A stretch of DNA of 63,780 bases from Candidatus Ornithoclostridium excrementipullorum (GTDB lineage Bacteria > Bacillota > Clostridia > Christensenellales > UBA3700). Location: contig DVKK01000014.1 in the NCBI GenBank assembly GCA_018716085.1, forward strand, positions 1 to 63,780, given 5' to 3'. Numbering within the stretch: the stretch's first letter is position 1; the number at the start of each line of letters is the position of its first letter. Positions 33,800-43,531 of this stretch are shown here, piece by piece. The position numbers and the translations under genes were made by a program. Under the pieces are notes generated by a model, which saw nothing but the letters and a program-made list of their open reading frames with translations, did no database searches and had not been told where the DNA came from.

Positions 33800-33965
33800 C
33801 GGTTTGAATGCGGATATTTCGTCTTTTCGGGCGAAATTTTTTGCACGCGGTCACGCGACCTCACGCCTCGGCGAGCACGCTCCGCGATCGCGTTTTATAC
33901 CCGGTCGTACCGCCGAAAAAGGGACCCCGCACCGAGGTCCCTTTCGTCCGCATACCGCGGCGGCG

Positions 33966-36107
33966 TCATTCTTCGAACTGCGAATTGTACAGCGTGGCGT
34001 AGAAACCGTTCCGAGCCAGAAGTTCGGCATGATTGCCCTGTTCCACAACGTCGCCGTCCCTGAGCACGAGTATCAGATCGGCGTTGCGTATCGTGGACAG
34101 ACGGTGCGCTATGATAAAGCTGGTCCTGCCCTGCATCAACGCCTCCATTGCCTGCTGTATGAGCACTTCCGTACGGGTATCGACCGACGACGTCGCTTCG
34201 TCGAGGATAAGGACTTTGGGATCCGCCAATACCGCGCGCGCGATCGTCAGCAGCTGTTTCTGTCCCTGCGAAATATTGTCCGCGTCGGAATTGATACGGA
34301 AATCGTACCCTCCGGGCAGAGTGCGGATAAAGTGGTCCGCGCAGGCGATCTTTGCGGCGCGTTCGACCTGTTCGTCGCTCGCTTCGAGTTTTCCGTAGCG
34401 TATATTCTCGCGTATCGTGCCGCTGAACAGCCACGTATCCTGCAACACCATACCGATGTTGTCGCGCAGGCTTTCGCGTGTGAATTCGTTGATATTCCTG
34501 CCGTCAAGACATATCTCGCCGCCGTTGAGTTCGTAGAAGCGCATCAACAGTTTGACTATCGTCGTCTTGCCCGCTCCTGTGGGACCTACGATCGCTATCC
34601 TCTGTCCGGACTTCACGTCGCAGCTGAAATCCTTGATGATGACCTTCTCGGGATCGTAACCGAAACGCACGTGGTCGAAACTCACGTCTCCGCGCACGTT
34701 TTCGGCAACGGCGTCGCCCGTTTCATTCTCTTCGGGCTGTTCGAGGAATCCGAATATCCTCTCCGCAGCGGCGACCGTGGACTGGAAGGTGTTGGCGATA
34801 CTGGACATCTGGTTTATCGGCTGGTTGAACTGCCTGAAATACTGGATGAACGACTGGATATTACCTACCGTCAGCCCGCCGAATCCGCTGATGACCATGG
34901 CGCCGCCCACAACGCAGCATATAACGTAATTGAGGTTGCCGACGAACGACATTACCGGCATCATCATACCCGAGAAGAACTGCGAGTTGCGCGCGGAGAT
35001 GTACAGTTTGTCGTTGAATTCCTTGAACTCCGCGAGAGTCTTCTCCTCTCCGTTGAACAGACTGACCACGTTGTGCCCCGCAAAAGTCTCCTCGATATGC
35101 CCGTTGACGTGCCCGAGAAACTCCTGTTGCATCAGATAGAACTTCTGCGATCTCTTGACGATGAGCATGACTATCAGCAACGATATCGGTATCATGACCA
35201 ACGCTATCAACGTGAGCACCCAGCTTATCCTGAACATCATCACGAGCACGCCTATTATGGTCGTGACCGCGGTCACGCTCTGCGACAAACTTTGGTTGAG
35301 CGCGGTCGAGATCGCGTCTACGTCGTTGGTGATAAAGCTCATCACCTCGCCGTTGGTCGTGGTGTCATAGAATTTGAGAGGCAGCTTCGCCATCTTGCGG
35401 TTTATGTCGTCGCGGAAGCGGTATGACACTCTCTGCGCGACGCCCGAAAGCAAAAATCCCTGCGCATACCCCACCAACGCGCTGGTGCCGACAAGCGCGA
35501 TGATCTTGATCAGTATGTCGATGATCGCCTGAGTGTTTATCTGCGGCGCTTCCGACATCGACGTCGTCATGACCCTGTCGCGATAACTCTCGGCTACGGA
35601 GAATCGCTCGGAAAGTCCCAGCGCGTTAAAGAACTCGCCTACCGTCTGCGCATCCCTGGCGGACAGCAGAGCGGATACCTTTACGTCCAGCATGGATTCG
35701 TCGACATCCCCGAGAGGATAACCCTTGTCTATCAGCTCTCCGAGAGTAGCGTCGGGAGATATGCCCATATTCTCGAGCTGTTCTTCGGTGATATCGGGAA
35801 AGGAATCCCTTATTTCCACCGCGGCGTTGTAATAGGTTTTCTGTATCGCTCCGCCAAGCAGTTCGTCCGTAGCGGAGCCGAGGATATCGGGCACGGTCAG
35901 CGTGAGTATGACGCTCGCTATCGCCAAAGCGAACGCGATGACGATCGTCCATACGTCGCGCCTCATGTATCTGAAAGTCTTGAGCAGCGTGCCCTTGAAG
36001 TCTTTAGCCTTTTCGCCCGGCATCATTCCGCGCGGTCCGCCGCCGGGTCCCGGATGCCCCATCTGAGGACGGTTCCTGCGGATATTTTTCACATTTTCGT
36101 TTTTCAT
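33966..36107 (-). CDS. ABC exporter subunit, permease fused to ATPase (canonical site)
   Basis: 713 residues. A soluble N-terminal stretch with GHPGPGGGPRGMMPGEKAKDFKG precedes six membrane helices with an enlarged loop (about 80-190) typical of one half of heterodimeric type IV exporters. The ATPase domain has Walker A GPTGAGKTTIVKLL, the unusual signature ISQGQKQLLTIARAVL and Walker B LILDEATSSVDTRTE with the catalytic Glu. The partner gene upstream carries the degenerate catalytic site. Together they probably export a drug or lipid-like compound. The start ATG overlaps the stop of the partner gene (ATGA), so the two are translated together. Confidence 0.95.
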   Translation of the reverse strand: MKNENVKNIRRNRPQMGHPGPGGGPRGMMPGEKAKDFKGTLLKTFRYMRRDVWTIVIAFALAIASVILTLTVPDILGSATDELLGGAIQKTYYNAAVEIRDSFPDITEEQLENMGISPDATLGELIDKGYPLGDVDESMLDVKVSALLSARDAQTVGEFFNALGLSERFSVAESYRDRVMTTSMSEAPQINTQAIIDILIKIIALVGTSALVGYAQGFLLSGVAQRVSYRFRDDINRKMAKLPLKFYDTTTNGEVMSFITNDVDAISTALNQSLSQSVTAVTTIIGVLVMMFRISWVLTLIALVMIPISLLIVMLIVKRSQKFYLMQQEFLGHVNGHIEETFAGHNVVSLFNGEEKTLAEFKEFNDKLYISARNSQFFSGMMMPVMSFVGNLNYVICCVVGGAMVISGFGGLTVGNIQSFIQYFRQFNQPINQMSSIANTFQSTVAAAERIFGFLEQPEENETGDAVAENVRGDVSFDHVRFGYDPEKVIIKDFSCDVKSGQRIAIVGPTGAGKTTIVKLLMRFYELNGGEICLDGRNINEFTRESLRDNIGMVLQDTWLFSGTIRENIRYGKLEASDEQVERAAKIACADHFIRTLPGGYDFRINSDADNISQGQKQLLTIARAVLADPKVLILDEATSSVDTRTEVLIQQAMEALMQGRTSFIIAHRLSTIRNADLILVLRDGDVVEQGNHAELLARNGFYATLYNSQFEE

Positions 36108-37834
36108 ATCCCGAGTTCCTCCTCCGACAGCTGCGATCTGGCGATGTCGAGATATACGGGACAGGTCTTGAGCAGTTCTTCGTGTCTGCCCTGTCCCACG
36201 ATCTCGCCGTCGTCGAGCACTATTATGTTGTCCGCGCCGCGTATGGTGCCGACGCGCTGCGCGACGATGACGACGGTGCGGTCGGACAGATCCTGTCTGA
36301 TCGCCTGTCTCAGCGCCGCGTCCGTCTTGAAGTCGAGCGCGCTGAAGCTGTCGTCGAATACGTATATCGGACAGTCTTTGGCTATCGCTCTCGCGATCGC
36401 TATGCGCTGTTTCTGACCGCCCGAAACGTTGTCGCCGCCCTGCGCTATCTCGCTCTTATATCCGTCCTCTTTCGACGATATGAAATCCGAAGCCTGCGCT
36501 ATCTCCGACGCTTTGACCATCCTCTCGTCGCTCATGCCGTCGTCCGAATACTTGATATTGCTCTCGATCGTCCCCGAGAACAGCACGTTCTTCTGCGGAA
36601 CGAATCCGATCCCCGCGCGGAGTTTTTTAAGGTCGAAATCGCGCACGTCAGTTCCTCCGATGGTGACCTTTCCTTCCGTGACGTCCGCCATGCGGGGAAT
36701 GAGGTTGATTATAGTCGATTTACCCGATCCGGTGGAACCTATTATCGCGGTCGTTTCTCCCTTTTTCGCGGTGAACGAGATGTGCTTGACCGCTTCCGCG
36801 CCTCCGTAGCTGTACGCGACGTCGTCGAACACTATGTCGCCGTCCACGGGAGCGTCTACGGTATGCTCGCGGTTGACCACCGATATATCCGTATCGAGAA
36901 CTTCGGCTACGCGCGAAGCGGACACGGCGGCTCGCGGCATCAATACGAATGCCATCGACAGCATCATGAACGACATTATGATCTGAGTGGCGTACTGTAT
37001 GAACGCTATCATGTTGCCTACGACGGTGATGTCCTCGGCGCTCAAAGCGGCTATCCATACGACCGCGATGCTCACTCCGAACATGACCATCGTTATCGCC
37101 GGATTGAGGATCGCCATTACGCGATAGGCGAAAAGCGACGTCTTCATGAGGTCCTTATTGGCTTTGTCGAAGCGCTCTTCCTCGTGTGCCTGCGTGTTGA
37201 ACGCCCTGATGACCATGAGTCCCGCAAGCTCGTCCTGAGCCACCTGGTTGACCCTGTCTATCTTGGTCTGCATCTGTTTGAACTTGGGCTGGACCACGGC
37301 GATGAGCACGACTATCGCGACAAGCAGCACGGCGACGGCTACGCCGACGACGATGACAAGATCGGTCATGCCCTCGCTGAACCGGACCGCCTTGACTATA
37401 CCGCCTATGCCCATGACGGGGGCGAACATCACCAATCTCAGAAACATGATCGAAAAGATCTGTATCTGGGTGATATCGTTGGTACCGCGCGTTATCAGCG
37501 ACGACATAGAAAACTTGTCGAATTCAGCGCCGGAAAAATTTCCGACCTTGGCGAATACGTCGTAACGCAGATCGCGCGCAAGCGACGCGCCCACCGTGGA
37601 TGAGAAGTAGCCGACCAGAACCGCCGAGACCGCGCATCCGAGCGCGACGAGGAGCATACGGATCCCGATCGACCAGATCTGATCCATATTGCCCACGGCG
37701 ATGCCGGACGTGATTATGTCCGACATATAAGTGGGCAGCTGCAGCTCGCACAGCGCCTGACATACCAAAAAAGCCGTAGACAGCAATATCATCAGCCAAT
37801 ATTTGGTATAGTATTTGACTATTGTCTTTTTCAT
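36104..37834 (-). CDS. ABC exporter subunit, permease fused to ATPase (degenerate site)
   Basis: 576 residues from ATG 37834; the frame continues upstream to 37942 but the shorter start gives the family N-terminus MKKTIVKYYTKYWLMILLSTAFLVCQALCELQLPTYMSDIITSGI. Six membrane helices, then Walker A GSTGSGKSTIINLIPR, signature VSGGQKQRIAIARAI and Walker B IYVFDDSFSALDFKTD, where Asp replaces the catalytic Glu. This is the pattern of the degenerate half of heterodimeric exporters such as TM287/288 or BmrCD. The SD is modest (GGCAAGG). A promoter and a perfect TAGTTAG/CTAACTA inverted repeat lie upstream, suggesting control by a MarR-type repressor that is not encoded next to it. Confidence 0.94.
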   Translation of the reverse strand: MKKTIVKYYTKYWLMILLSTAFLVCQALCELQLPTYMSDIITSGIAVGNMDQIWSIGIRMLLVALGCAVSAVLVGYFSSTVGASLARDLRYDVFAKVGNFSGAEFDKFSMSSLITRGTNDITQIQIFSIMFLRLVMFAPVMGIGGIVKAVRFSEGMTDLVIVVGVAVAVLLVAIVVLIAVVQPKFKQMQTKIDRVNQVAQDELAGLMVIRAFNTQAHEEERFDKANKDLMKTSLFAYRVMAILNPAITMVMFGVSIAVVWIAALSAEDITVVGNMIAFIQYATQIIMSFMMLSMAFVLMPRAAVSASRVAEVLDTDISVVNREHTVDAPVDGDIVFDDVAYSYGGAEAVKHISFTAKKGETTAIIGSTGSGKSTIINLIPRMADVTEGKVTIGGTDVRDFDLKKLRAGIGFVPQKNVLFSGTIESNIKYSDDGMSDERMVKASEIAQASDFISSKEDGYKSEIAQGGDNVSGGQKQRIAIARAIAKDCPIYVFDDSFSALDFKTDAALRQAIRQDLSDRTVVIVAQRVGTIRGADNIIVLDDGEIVGQGRHEELLKTCPVYLDIARSQLSEEELGI

Positions 37835-37909
37835 AGGACCTTGCCGTCCCTCCGAAAATTTATTATCACCGATCTTGCCGCGCGCAGTCGCACGTCGTAT
37901 ATATGATAC

Positions 37910-37939
37910 AAAATAACATAATATATTCCGCTCTGTCAA
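37910..37939 (-). promoter_or_regulatory. Probable promoter of the ABC exporter operon
   Basis: Minus-strand TTGACA (37934-37939), 18 bases, TATTTT (37910-37915). The -10 box is only a fair match. Confidence 0.5.
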
Positions 37940-37957
37940 CACAAGACAAAACGAAAT

Positions 37958-37976
37958 TAGTTAGTTTGCCTAACTA
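37958..37976. promoter_or_regulatory. MarR-type operator-like inverted repeat
   Basis: Perfect 7-base arms TAGTTAG and CTAACTA around TTTGC, about 20 bases upstream of the ABC operon -35 box. Symmetry and base content are like operators of MarR-family repressors that control ABC exporter pairs. It differs from the site at the marR gene in this window. Confidence 0.55.
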
Positions 37977-38122
37977 TTATATGCACGGGATATTAAAGAG
38001 ATATTAAAACGGCAGCCCTGTTGAGGATTTTGCACAACGATCCGTGCCGCTTCCCCGACAGACGCGCCGAGGTTTTGCCGATCGCGGCGCAGGCGCAGGC
38101 GCGCTCCCCGCGTCTTTCCGAT

Positions 38123-39505
38123 CTAACGGAGGTTTTTTTCGTACGATATAGGTTTCCTCCCGCTGACGAAGAATCCGCCCAGCGCGAACGCCAACCCGAC
38201 TATCCAACCGATCGAATATGCCCAGCACACGCCCGTAAAACCGAGCGACGGCACCAACAGATACGAAAGCGCCACTCTGAATACCAGATCCCCTCCCGTC
38301 GCGAGCATGAACAGCAGCATTTTGCTCTCGCCGCGGTGCATACCGTTGAAGACCAGCTCCACTCCGACGAGCAGATAAAACGGCGACGTCACCGTCAGAA
38401 ACTCTCTTCCCGCAACGACCATCGCATCGAAATCCGCGTCCTCCGAGCCTGCGAACAGCCCTATCAGGAACCTCGAACACGCGAGCGACACGACCATAAA
38501 CACCGCCGCGAGCGCCAATGCGAGAACTATGCCCCACTTCAATCCGCTCCGTACCCTGTCTTTTGCTCCGACGGCGAGATTCTGCGCGGTAAACGCGCTC
38601 ATCGCGTTGCCGAGCATTGTATTGCACGATACGCACATAGTATTGACCTTTACCGCGGCGGTATATCCTGCGACCGTAGCGGGCGAAAACGCGTTGACCA
38701 CAGACTGGACGAACAACAGCCCTATCGGTACGAAGAGTTGTTGGAGCATACTCGGCACGGCGATGTGCAGGATCGATCTGAGCTGCGAGAACGAAAAGAG
38801 CACGCTCTTGCCGCCCGACTCCGCGTCTTCGCTTCTGACCAAAGCGGCAAGTTTTGCGAACAGCCACACCATCGCGGCAATACAGGCGGCTCCCTGCGCG
38901 ATGAACGTCGCCCACGCAAGTCCCTTCACCCCCAACTCTATGCGGCATTGTTCGACGGTAAAGACCAGATCCAGTCCCACGTTGATAACGGAAGAGAACA
39001 ACAACAGGAGCAGCGGCGTGCGGCTGTCGCCCATGGCGTTGAAAGCCGCGGTAGCGGCGTTGTACAGCATCACGAACGCAACTCCGTACGTGTATATCTG
39101 CAAATAGTCGTAACTGTCTTGAAAAATTATCGCGTCCGTGTTGAGCAAACGCAGTATCTGACCGCAGGATAACGCCCCCGCCGCCGTCAGGACAACGCTG
39201 GCGGCAAACATGGATATCATGGTCGTGGAGATAGCCGAGCGCATCTCCGAATAACGCCGCGAGCCCATCAGATTGGCTATCACGACGGCGGCTCCCTGCG
39301 AAGCGCCGATGGCTATGCCCGAATATATCAGCGTGACGGGATACGAAACGGACGTTGCCGAGAGAGCGTTCACGCCCAGCACGTTGCCCGCGATTATGCT
39401 GTCGGCGAGATTGTACAGCTGCTGAAACACGTTCGCAAGTATCATCGGGATCGCAAATTTGAGCAGTACGGACGACGGTTTGCCGCTTGTAAGATCTTTG
39501 ACCAT
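38123..39505 (-). CDS. MATE family efflux transporter
   Basis: 460 residues with about 12 membrane helices. The N-terminus has the family pattern DLTSGKPSSVLLKFAIPMILANVFQQLYNLADSIIAGNVLG and, in the second half, the internal repeat LRSILHIAVPSMLQQLFVPIGLLFVQSVVNAFSP. The family exports drugs or metabolites in exchange for Na+ or H+. Single-gene unit with its own promoter; the SD is GGGAAAGAGG. It lies directly downstream on the other side of the ABC exporter promoter, so the region groups two efflux systems. Substrate unknown. Confidence 0.93.
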   Translation of the reverse strand: MVKDLTSGKPSSVLLKFAIPMILANVFQQLYNLADSIIAGNVLGVNALSATSVSYPVTLIYSGIAIGASQGAAVVIANLMGSRRYSEMRSAISTTMISMFAASVVLTAAGALSCGQILRLLNTDAIIFQDSYDYLQIYTYGVAFVMLYNAATAAFNAMGDSRTPLLLLLFSSVINVGLDLVFTVEQCRIELGVKGLAWATFIAQGAACIAAMVWLFAKLAALVRSEDAESGGKSVLFSFSQLRSILHIAVPSMLQQLFVPIGLLFVQSVVNAFSPATVAGYTAAVKVNTMCVSCNTMLGNAMSAFTAQNLAVGAKDRVRSGLKWGIVLALALAAVFMVVSLACSRFLIGLFAGSEDADFDAMVVAGREFLTVTSPFYLLVGVELVFNGMHRGESKMLLFMLATGGDLVFRVALSYLLVPSLGFTGVCWAYSIGWIVGLAFALGGFFVSGRKPISYEKNLR

Positions 39506-39533
39506 GACGACCTCTTTCCCTTACCTATTGAAA

Positions 39534-39562
39534 AGAATAGCACTGCCGTGCGTATATGTCAA
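39534..39562 (-). promoter_or_regulatory. Promoter of the MATE transporter gene at 39505
   Basis: Minus-strand TTGACA (39557-39562), 17 bases, TATTCT (39534-39539). Confidence 0.7.
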
Positions 39563-39879
39563 TCGATATCGAGCGTCAGATCATTTATTTGCAGCCGATT
39601 TTTGTCTTACGTCTGTCGTGCGTGTTCAAACTCGGAGCCCGCGACGCGGACGAAACGACTTACTATATCCGCGATCCCCCGCTCCCGCGTCCGTCGGCAG
39701 AAACGATCGGAGGCGGAATATATGAGGAAAAGCTCTCGTCGGTCTTACATATGATCGGCGTTCAAAGCCGCGTTTACGGTCTCACGAACGAGCTCCTGCC
39801 GGACACACGTAGCAAAGCGCCGCTATTGCGACGCATGATAAAGGCGGAGCGACGGCAACGCAAACGCTCTGCGGAGAAT

Positions 39880-39907
39880 ACAAAACGGGCACCGTGCGAC
39901 GGTGCCC
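39880..39907 (-). terminator. Terminator of the rplM-rpsI operon
   Basis: Minus-strand arms GGGCACCGT and ACGGTGCCC with a 3-base loop, then GTTTTGT. Confidence 0.75.
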
Positions 39908-39943
39908 GTGGTCTGCGATAAGCTTAAAGCTCTCGATGAGAGA

Positions 39944-40363
39944 TCAACGCTTACGGAACTGCGGCGCTTTACGAGCCTTCTTCAATCCGTACTTCTTTCT
40001 CTCCTTGCTTCTGGGATCTCTGGTGAGGAATCCCGCGGCTTTGAGCGCAGCCTTGTTGGCTTCGGCGTCGGCGAGCACGAGAGCGCGGGCGATACCGTGT
40101 CTGATAGCTCCTGCCTGTCCGGTGAAGCCTCCTCCGCATACGTTGACGAACACGTCGTATTTAGCGGTGGAATCGGTGAGCTCGAGGGGCTGACGTACGA
40201 TCAGTTTGAGGGTGTCGAGACCGAAATATTCGTCGATGCTTCTCTTGTTGATCGTGATGACGCCGGTGCCTCCCGGGATGAGTCTGACTCTGGCGATAGC
40301 CTTCTTTCTTCTGCCGGTACCCCAGTATTGCAACTTCTTCTTGGTCTTCTTTGCGGTAGCCAT
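39944..40363 (-). CDS. rpsI: 30S ribosomal protein S9
   Basis: 139 residues. It shows the family pattern [22 protein letters not shown] at the N-terminus, RQPLELTDS in the middle and the conserved C-terminal tail [14 protein letters not shown], whose last Arg-rich residues reach the ribosomal P-site. A short Lys-rich N-terminal extension ([12 protein letters not shown]) is present. It follows rplM by 18 bases, the universal bacterial arrangement. Confidence 0.99.
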   Translation of the reverse strand: MATAKKTKKKLQYWGTGRRKKAIARVRLIPGGTGVITINKRSIDEYFGLDTLKLIVRQPLELTDSTAKYDVFVNVCGGGFTGQAGAIRHGIARALVLADAEANKAALKAAGFLTRDPRSKERKKYGLKKARKAPQFRKR

Positions 40364-40381
40364 ATCTCTTCCGACTCCTTA

Positions 40382-40810
40382 TTAAAATTTCAGTTCGACG
40401 GGCTTCTGCGCCTCGTGATTGTGCTCGGGACCCGCGTAAACGCGCAGTTTTTTGAGCATCTGTCTGCCGAGAGAATTCTTGGGAAGCATACCCTTGACGG
40501 CGAGCATGACCGCCTTCTCGGGGCTGCTCTCCATGAGCTTCTTGTACTGGATCTGCTTGAGTCCTCCGACGTAACCGGTGTGATAAGTATGATATTTCTT
40601 TTCAAGCTTCTTGCCGGTGAGGACGACCTTGGAGCAATTTACGACGATAACGTGATCGCCGGTGTCGACGTTGGGGGTGAACGTAGGCTTGTTCTTACCT
40701 CTCAGAACGCTCGCCACATTGCTGGCAAGGCGGCCGAGAACCATATCGGTGGCGTCTACGACGTACCACTTTCTCTCCACGTCCTGCGGCTTGGCCATAT
40801 ATGTCTTCAT
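40382..40810 (-). CDS. rplM: 50S ribosomal protein L13
   Basis: 142 residues from ATG 40810 (SD CGGAGGT). The sequence has the L13 core [17 protein letters not shown], the [17 protein letters not shown] segment, [11 protein letters not shown] and [34 protein letters not shown]. First gene of rplM-rpsI, transcribed from a strong promoter inside the end of truA. Confidence 0.99.
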   Translation of the reverse strand: MKTYMAKPQDVERKWYVVDATDMVLGRLASNVASVLRGKNKPTFTPNVDTGDHVIVVNCSKVVLTGKKLEKKYHTYHTGYVGGLKQIQYKKLMESSPEKAVMLAVKGMLPKNSLGRQMLKKLRVYAGPEHNHEAQKPVELKF

Positions 40811-40877
40811 TATGAGACCTCCGTATGATTGATCGCCTGTCTTAGGAGAGGGGCTATTCTCCTCCGATCGTGCGTGC
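40811..40877 (-). promoter_or_regulatory. Leader of rplM, possible L13 autoregulatory structure
   Basis: About 70 untranslated bases with a hairpin formed by AGGAG and CTCCT around a short loop (about 40848-40867). Firmicutes L13 leaders are known to bind L13 and reduce its own expression; I cannot test the consensus here. Confidence 0.35.
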
Positions 40878-40883
40878 CTATAT

Positions 40884-40912
40884 ATAATACCAACCGAACG
40901 CCCTTCTGTCAA
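40884..40912 (-). promoter_or_regulatory. Promoter of rplM-rpsI
   Basis: Minus-strand TTGACA (40907-40912), 17 bases, TATTAT (40884-40889). The -35 box overlaps the truA stop codon. Confidence 0.85.
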
Positions 40913-41706
40913 TCGTTTTCGGTCACTTTTTCGCGTTTTTCGTCAACAAAACCGTCGCACAGAGGCTTTCCGTAATCGACGGATATCAGCGTGAGCCCCT
41001 TCCCTTCGAGCGTCTTGCCGGCATTTGCGCGCTTTTTGCTCTCGATGATCTCGGGCAGATCGGACAGCGCGAAACGCCCTCTTCCCACGTCTATCAGCGT
41101 ACCCGTCATGGATCTGACCATGTTGTGCAAAAATCCGTTGCCCGTAAAAACGAATTCCAACTGTCTGCCGCCCTCGCTGACGTCGATGCGGGCTTCGTAC
41201 AGAGTGCGCACCGTGGTCCTGACCTTGCTTTCCGACAGCATGAACGCGCGGAAATCGTGTTCCCCGACCAAATACTTGCATGCCTCTTTCATCACGTCGA
41301 TATCCACGTCGTAAAAACAGACGTGGTTGTACTTCTCTTTGAGCGGAGCGTGGATAGCGGACAGATATACCCGATAGACGTACGTCTTCCGCCTCGCCGA
41401 AAACCTCGCGTGAAAGCTCTCGTCCACACCGTAACACGCCTTTACGGCGATGTCGCGCGGCAGCAGCGGATTGAGTCGGAAACCGAAATCGGACGTATCG
41501 ATCGCCTTTCTGCTGTCGAAATGAGCGACCTGTCCCGCAGCGTGTACTCCCGCGTCCGTTCTACCGCTCGCGGTAACGGAGATATCTTCCTGCAATTTGA
41601 GCGAGAGCGCCTCTTCAAGCGTCTGTTGTACGGTAGGCAGCTCCTTCTGCCTTTGAAACCCGTTATAGGCGGAGCCGTCGTATTCGATCACGATCGCGTA
41701 TCTCAC
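40909..41706 (-). CDS. truA: tRNA pseudouridine(38-40) synthase
   Basis: 265 residues from GTG 41706, which overlaps the ecfT stop (GTGA) and gives the family start [20 protein letters not shown]; the frame runs on upstream without a start of its own. The catalytic Asp is in the motif [18 protein letters not shown] (about residue 52). Further TruA blocks are [17 protein letters not shown] and [26 protein letters not shown]. The enzyme makes pseudouridine at positions 38-40 of many tRNAs. Confidence 0.97.
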   Translation of the reverse strand: MRYAIVIEYDGSAYNGFQRQKELPTVQQTLEEALSLKLQEDISVTASGRTDAGVHAAGQVAHFDSRKAIDTSDFGFRLNPLLPRDIAVKACYGVDESFHARFSARRKTYVYRVYLSAIHAPLKEKYNHVCFYDVDIDVMKEACKYLVGEHDFRAFMLSESKVRTTVRTLYEARIDVSEGGRQLEFVFTGNGFLHNMVRSMTGTLIDVGRGRFALSDLPEIIESKKRANAGKTLEGKGLTLISVDYGKPLCDGFVDEKREKVTEND

Positions 41707-42551
41707 GCGGCGAGCCCCCCGAAAAACGCGACTATATACGAATCGAGCCCTCCGAGCAAATATCTGTCGAGCAGGATAAGCGTCACGAACGCCGCGACCG
41801 CAAACGCCGCAACGGCGTCTTTGAACGTGAATTTGAGCAATTTCATCTTCGTGCGGTGCTTTGTGGCGTTGTAACACCTTGCGTCGAGCGCGTCGGCAAG
41901 TTCGTCCGCGCGTCTTATGGCGCTGACGAAAAGCGGGATCAGCACGGGCAGCATCGCCTTGACCTTTTTGATCAGACCGCCGGTATCTATTTCTGCGCCG
42001 CGAGCTTTCTGCGCCATCATTATTTTATCCGTTTCCTCCATAAGTCCTGGGATAAATCGCAGCGCTATGCTCATGATGAGCGCGATGTCGTGAACGGGGA
42101 CCTTGATATAACTGAGCGGCTTGAGAAGGCTCTCCAACGCGTCGGTCAGCTCCACCGGAGTGGTAGTAAAGCTGAGCAGCGACGTCCCCATGACCAGCAG
42201 GGATATGCGCAGCGCCATCTTTATCGCGAAGTCGATGCCTCCCAAAGTGATCTGTATCACTCCCCAATCGACGAGCACCCGCCCGTCGTGATAGAAGAAA
42301 ATATTGATTATCGCGGTGAATATCATTATCACCAAAATGGCTTTTACGCTGCGCAAGAGCGTTTTCAGCGGTACTTTCGCTATCAGAGTGACGGCGACGA
42401 GAAAGAGCGCGACGAGCGCGTATCCGCAATAGGAAGCGACGAAAAATATCGTTATCATGTAGACGAGCGCGAATATCAGCTTCGCCCTCGGATCGAGTCG
42501 GTGGATAACGCTGTTCGTGGGATAATACTGTCCGAAAGTGACGTCCTTCAT
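41703..42551 (-). CDS. ecfT: ECF transporter transmembrane protein EcfT
   Basis: 282 residues. The N-terminus FGQYYPTNSVIHRLDPRAKLIFALVYM is the EcfT signature. About five to six membrane helices are followed by the cytoplasmic coupling helices with the Ala-Arg motifs KARGAEIDTGG and DARCYN that dock the two ATPases. It is the shared transmembrane scaffold for vitamin uptake S-components (group II ECF), none of which is encoded adjacently. The start overlaps the ecfA2 stop by 4 bases. Confidence 0.97.
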   Translation of the reverse strand: MKDVTFGQYYPTNSVIHRLDPRAKLIFALVYMITIFFVASYCGYALVALFLVAVTLIAKVPLKTLLRSVKAILVIMIFTAIINIFFYHDGRVLVDWGVIQITLGGIDFAIKMALRISLLVMGTSLLSFTTTPVELTDALESLLKPLSYIKVPVHDIALIMSIALRFIPGLMEETDKIMMAQKARGAEIDTGGLIKKVKAMLPVLIPLFVSAIRRADELADALDARCYNATKHRTKMKLLKFTFKDAVAAFAVAAFVTLILLDRYLLGGLDSYIVAFFGGLAA

Positions 42552-43531
42552 GCCGTCGCCTCCCCCGATCCGCCGCCGTTTCCCGAACGGACGTCCGATG
42601 CCGACGCGCCGTACAGACCGTCGAAATCGAATTGCGCGGCGCTCAGTTTCGCTATATCCGTTTCGTCCATACCTGTCTTATCGAATTTTCTCACGACGGC
42701 GCGCACGAGATCGTCTGCGTTCACCACGTCGCCGAGGTCTATCCCGCGCATGCGGAGCTCGTCCGCGATACGCACCGCCTTGGGTATCTCCAGCCCCATT
42801 GCCTGCAATTCTTCGCCGTGACGGAAAAGCTCGTTCATCGGTACGTCGAACGCCACCTTCCCGTCGTTGAACACGACTATGCGACTGGCGAATCTCGTGA
42901 TCTCGTCCACGTCGTGCGATATGACTATCACGGTGGGCGAACACTCTTTTTTCAGCTTGGTTATCAACGAAAGTATCTGCTCTTTTCCGTACGGATCCAA
43001 TCCCGCCGTGGGCTCGTCCAGCACCAGCACCCGCGGCTGCATGGCGATTATGCCGGCGATCGCGACGCGGCGCTTCTGTCCTCCCGAAAGTTCGAACGGC
43101 GCGCGCGAACGCACGTCTTCGTAATCGAGTCCGACCAGTCTTATCGCCCTCTCTACGCGCCCCGCCACCTCTTCTTCTGACAATCCGAGATTTTTGGGAC
43201 CGAAAGCGACGTCCTTTTCGACCGTATCTTCGAACAGCTGATATTCGGGATACTGGAATACCATTCCGACCGTGCCGCGCAGTCTGCGCAGATCCTGCTT
43301 GTTTTTCTTGTCGGGCACGAGCTTGATCCCGAATACGTCTATACTGCCGCTCTGCAATTTTATCAGACCGTTGAGATGCAGTATGAACGTGGATTTGCCG
43401 CTGCCCGTATGTCCGAGTATGCCGACGAAATCGCCCTCGTTGACGGTGAGGTCGATGCCTGCGAGCGCCTTCTTCTCGAACGGAGTGCCCTGCGAATACG
43501 TATATTCCAGATCCTTTACTTCAATCGGCAT
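42548..43531 (-). CDS. ecfA2: ECF transporter ATPase EcfA2
   Basis: 327 residues, somewhat longer than usual because of a Gly/Ser-rich C-terminal tail (ASDVRSGNGGGSGEATA). ATPase motifs: Walker A GHTGSGKSTFILHLNGL, signature LSGGQKRRVAIAGIIA, Walker B VLVLDEPTAGLDP. The fold-specific start EYTYSQGTPFEKKALAGIDL is typical of the EcfA2 (CbiO2) subgroup. It pairs with EcfA1, and its start overlaps the ecfA1 end by 16 bases. Confidence 0.96.
   Translation of the reverse strand: MPIEVKDLEYTYSQGTPFEKKALAGIDLTVNEGDFVGILGHTGSGKSTFILHLNGLIKLQSGSIDVFGIKLVPDKKNKQDLRRLRGTVGMVFQYPEYQLFEDTVEKDVAFGPKNLGLSEEEVAGRVERAIRLVGLDYEDVRSRAPFELSGGQKRRVAIAGIIAMQPRVLVLDEPTAGLDPYGKEQILSLITKLKKECSPTVIVISHDVDEITRFASRIVVFNDGKVAFDVPMNELFRHGEELQAMGLEIPKAVRIADELRMRGIDLGDVVNADDLVRAVVRKFDKTGMDETDIAKLSAAQFDFDGLYGASASDVRSGNGGGSGEATA

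Larger units (their letters stand above)
39506..39943. other. Intergenic region of 438 bases
   Basis: It holds the MATE promoter at its left end and the rpsI terminator at its right end. The middle (39570-39875) shows no convincing gene; a GGAGG at about 39710 precedes only a ten-codon frame (39721-39753). Confidence 0.5.

Noticed and set aside
38105-38124. A stretch resembling the end of an Illumina adapter (CTTTCCGATCT)
   Set aside because: It matches only about 11 bases, is not at a contig end, and the gene next to it is intact, so it is probably chance.
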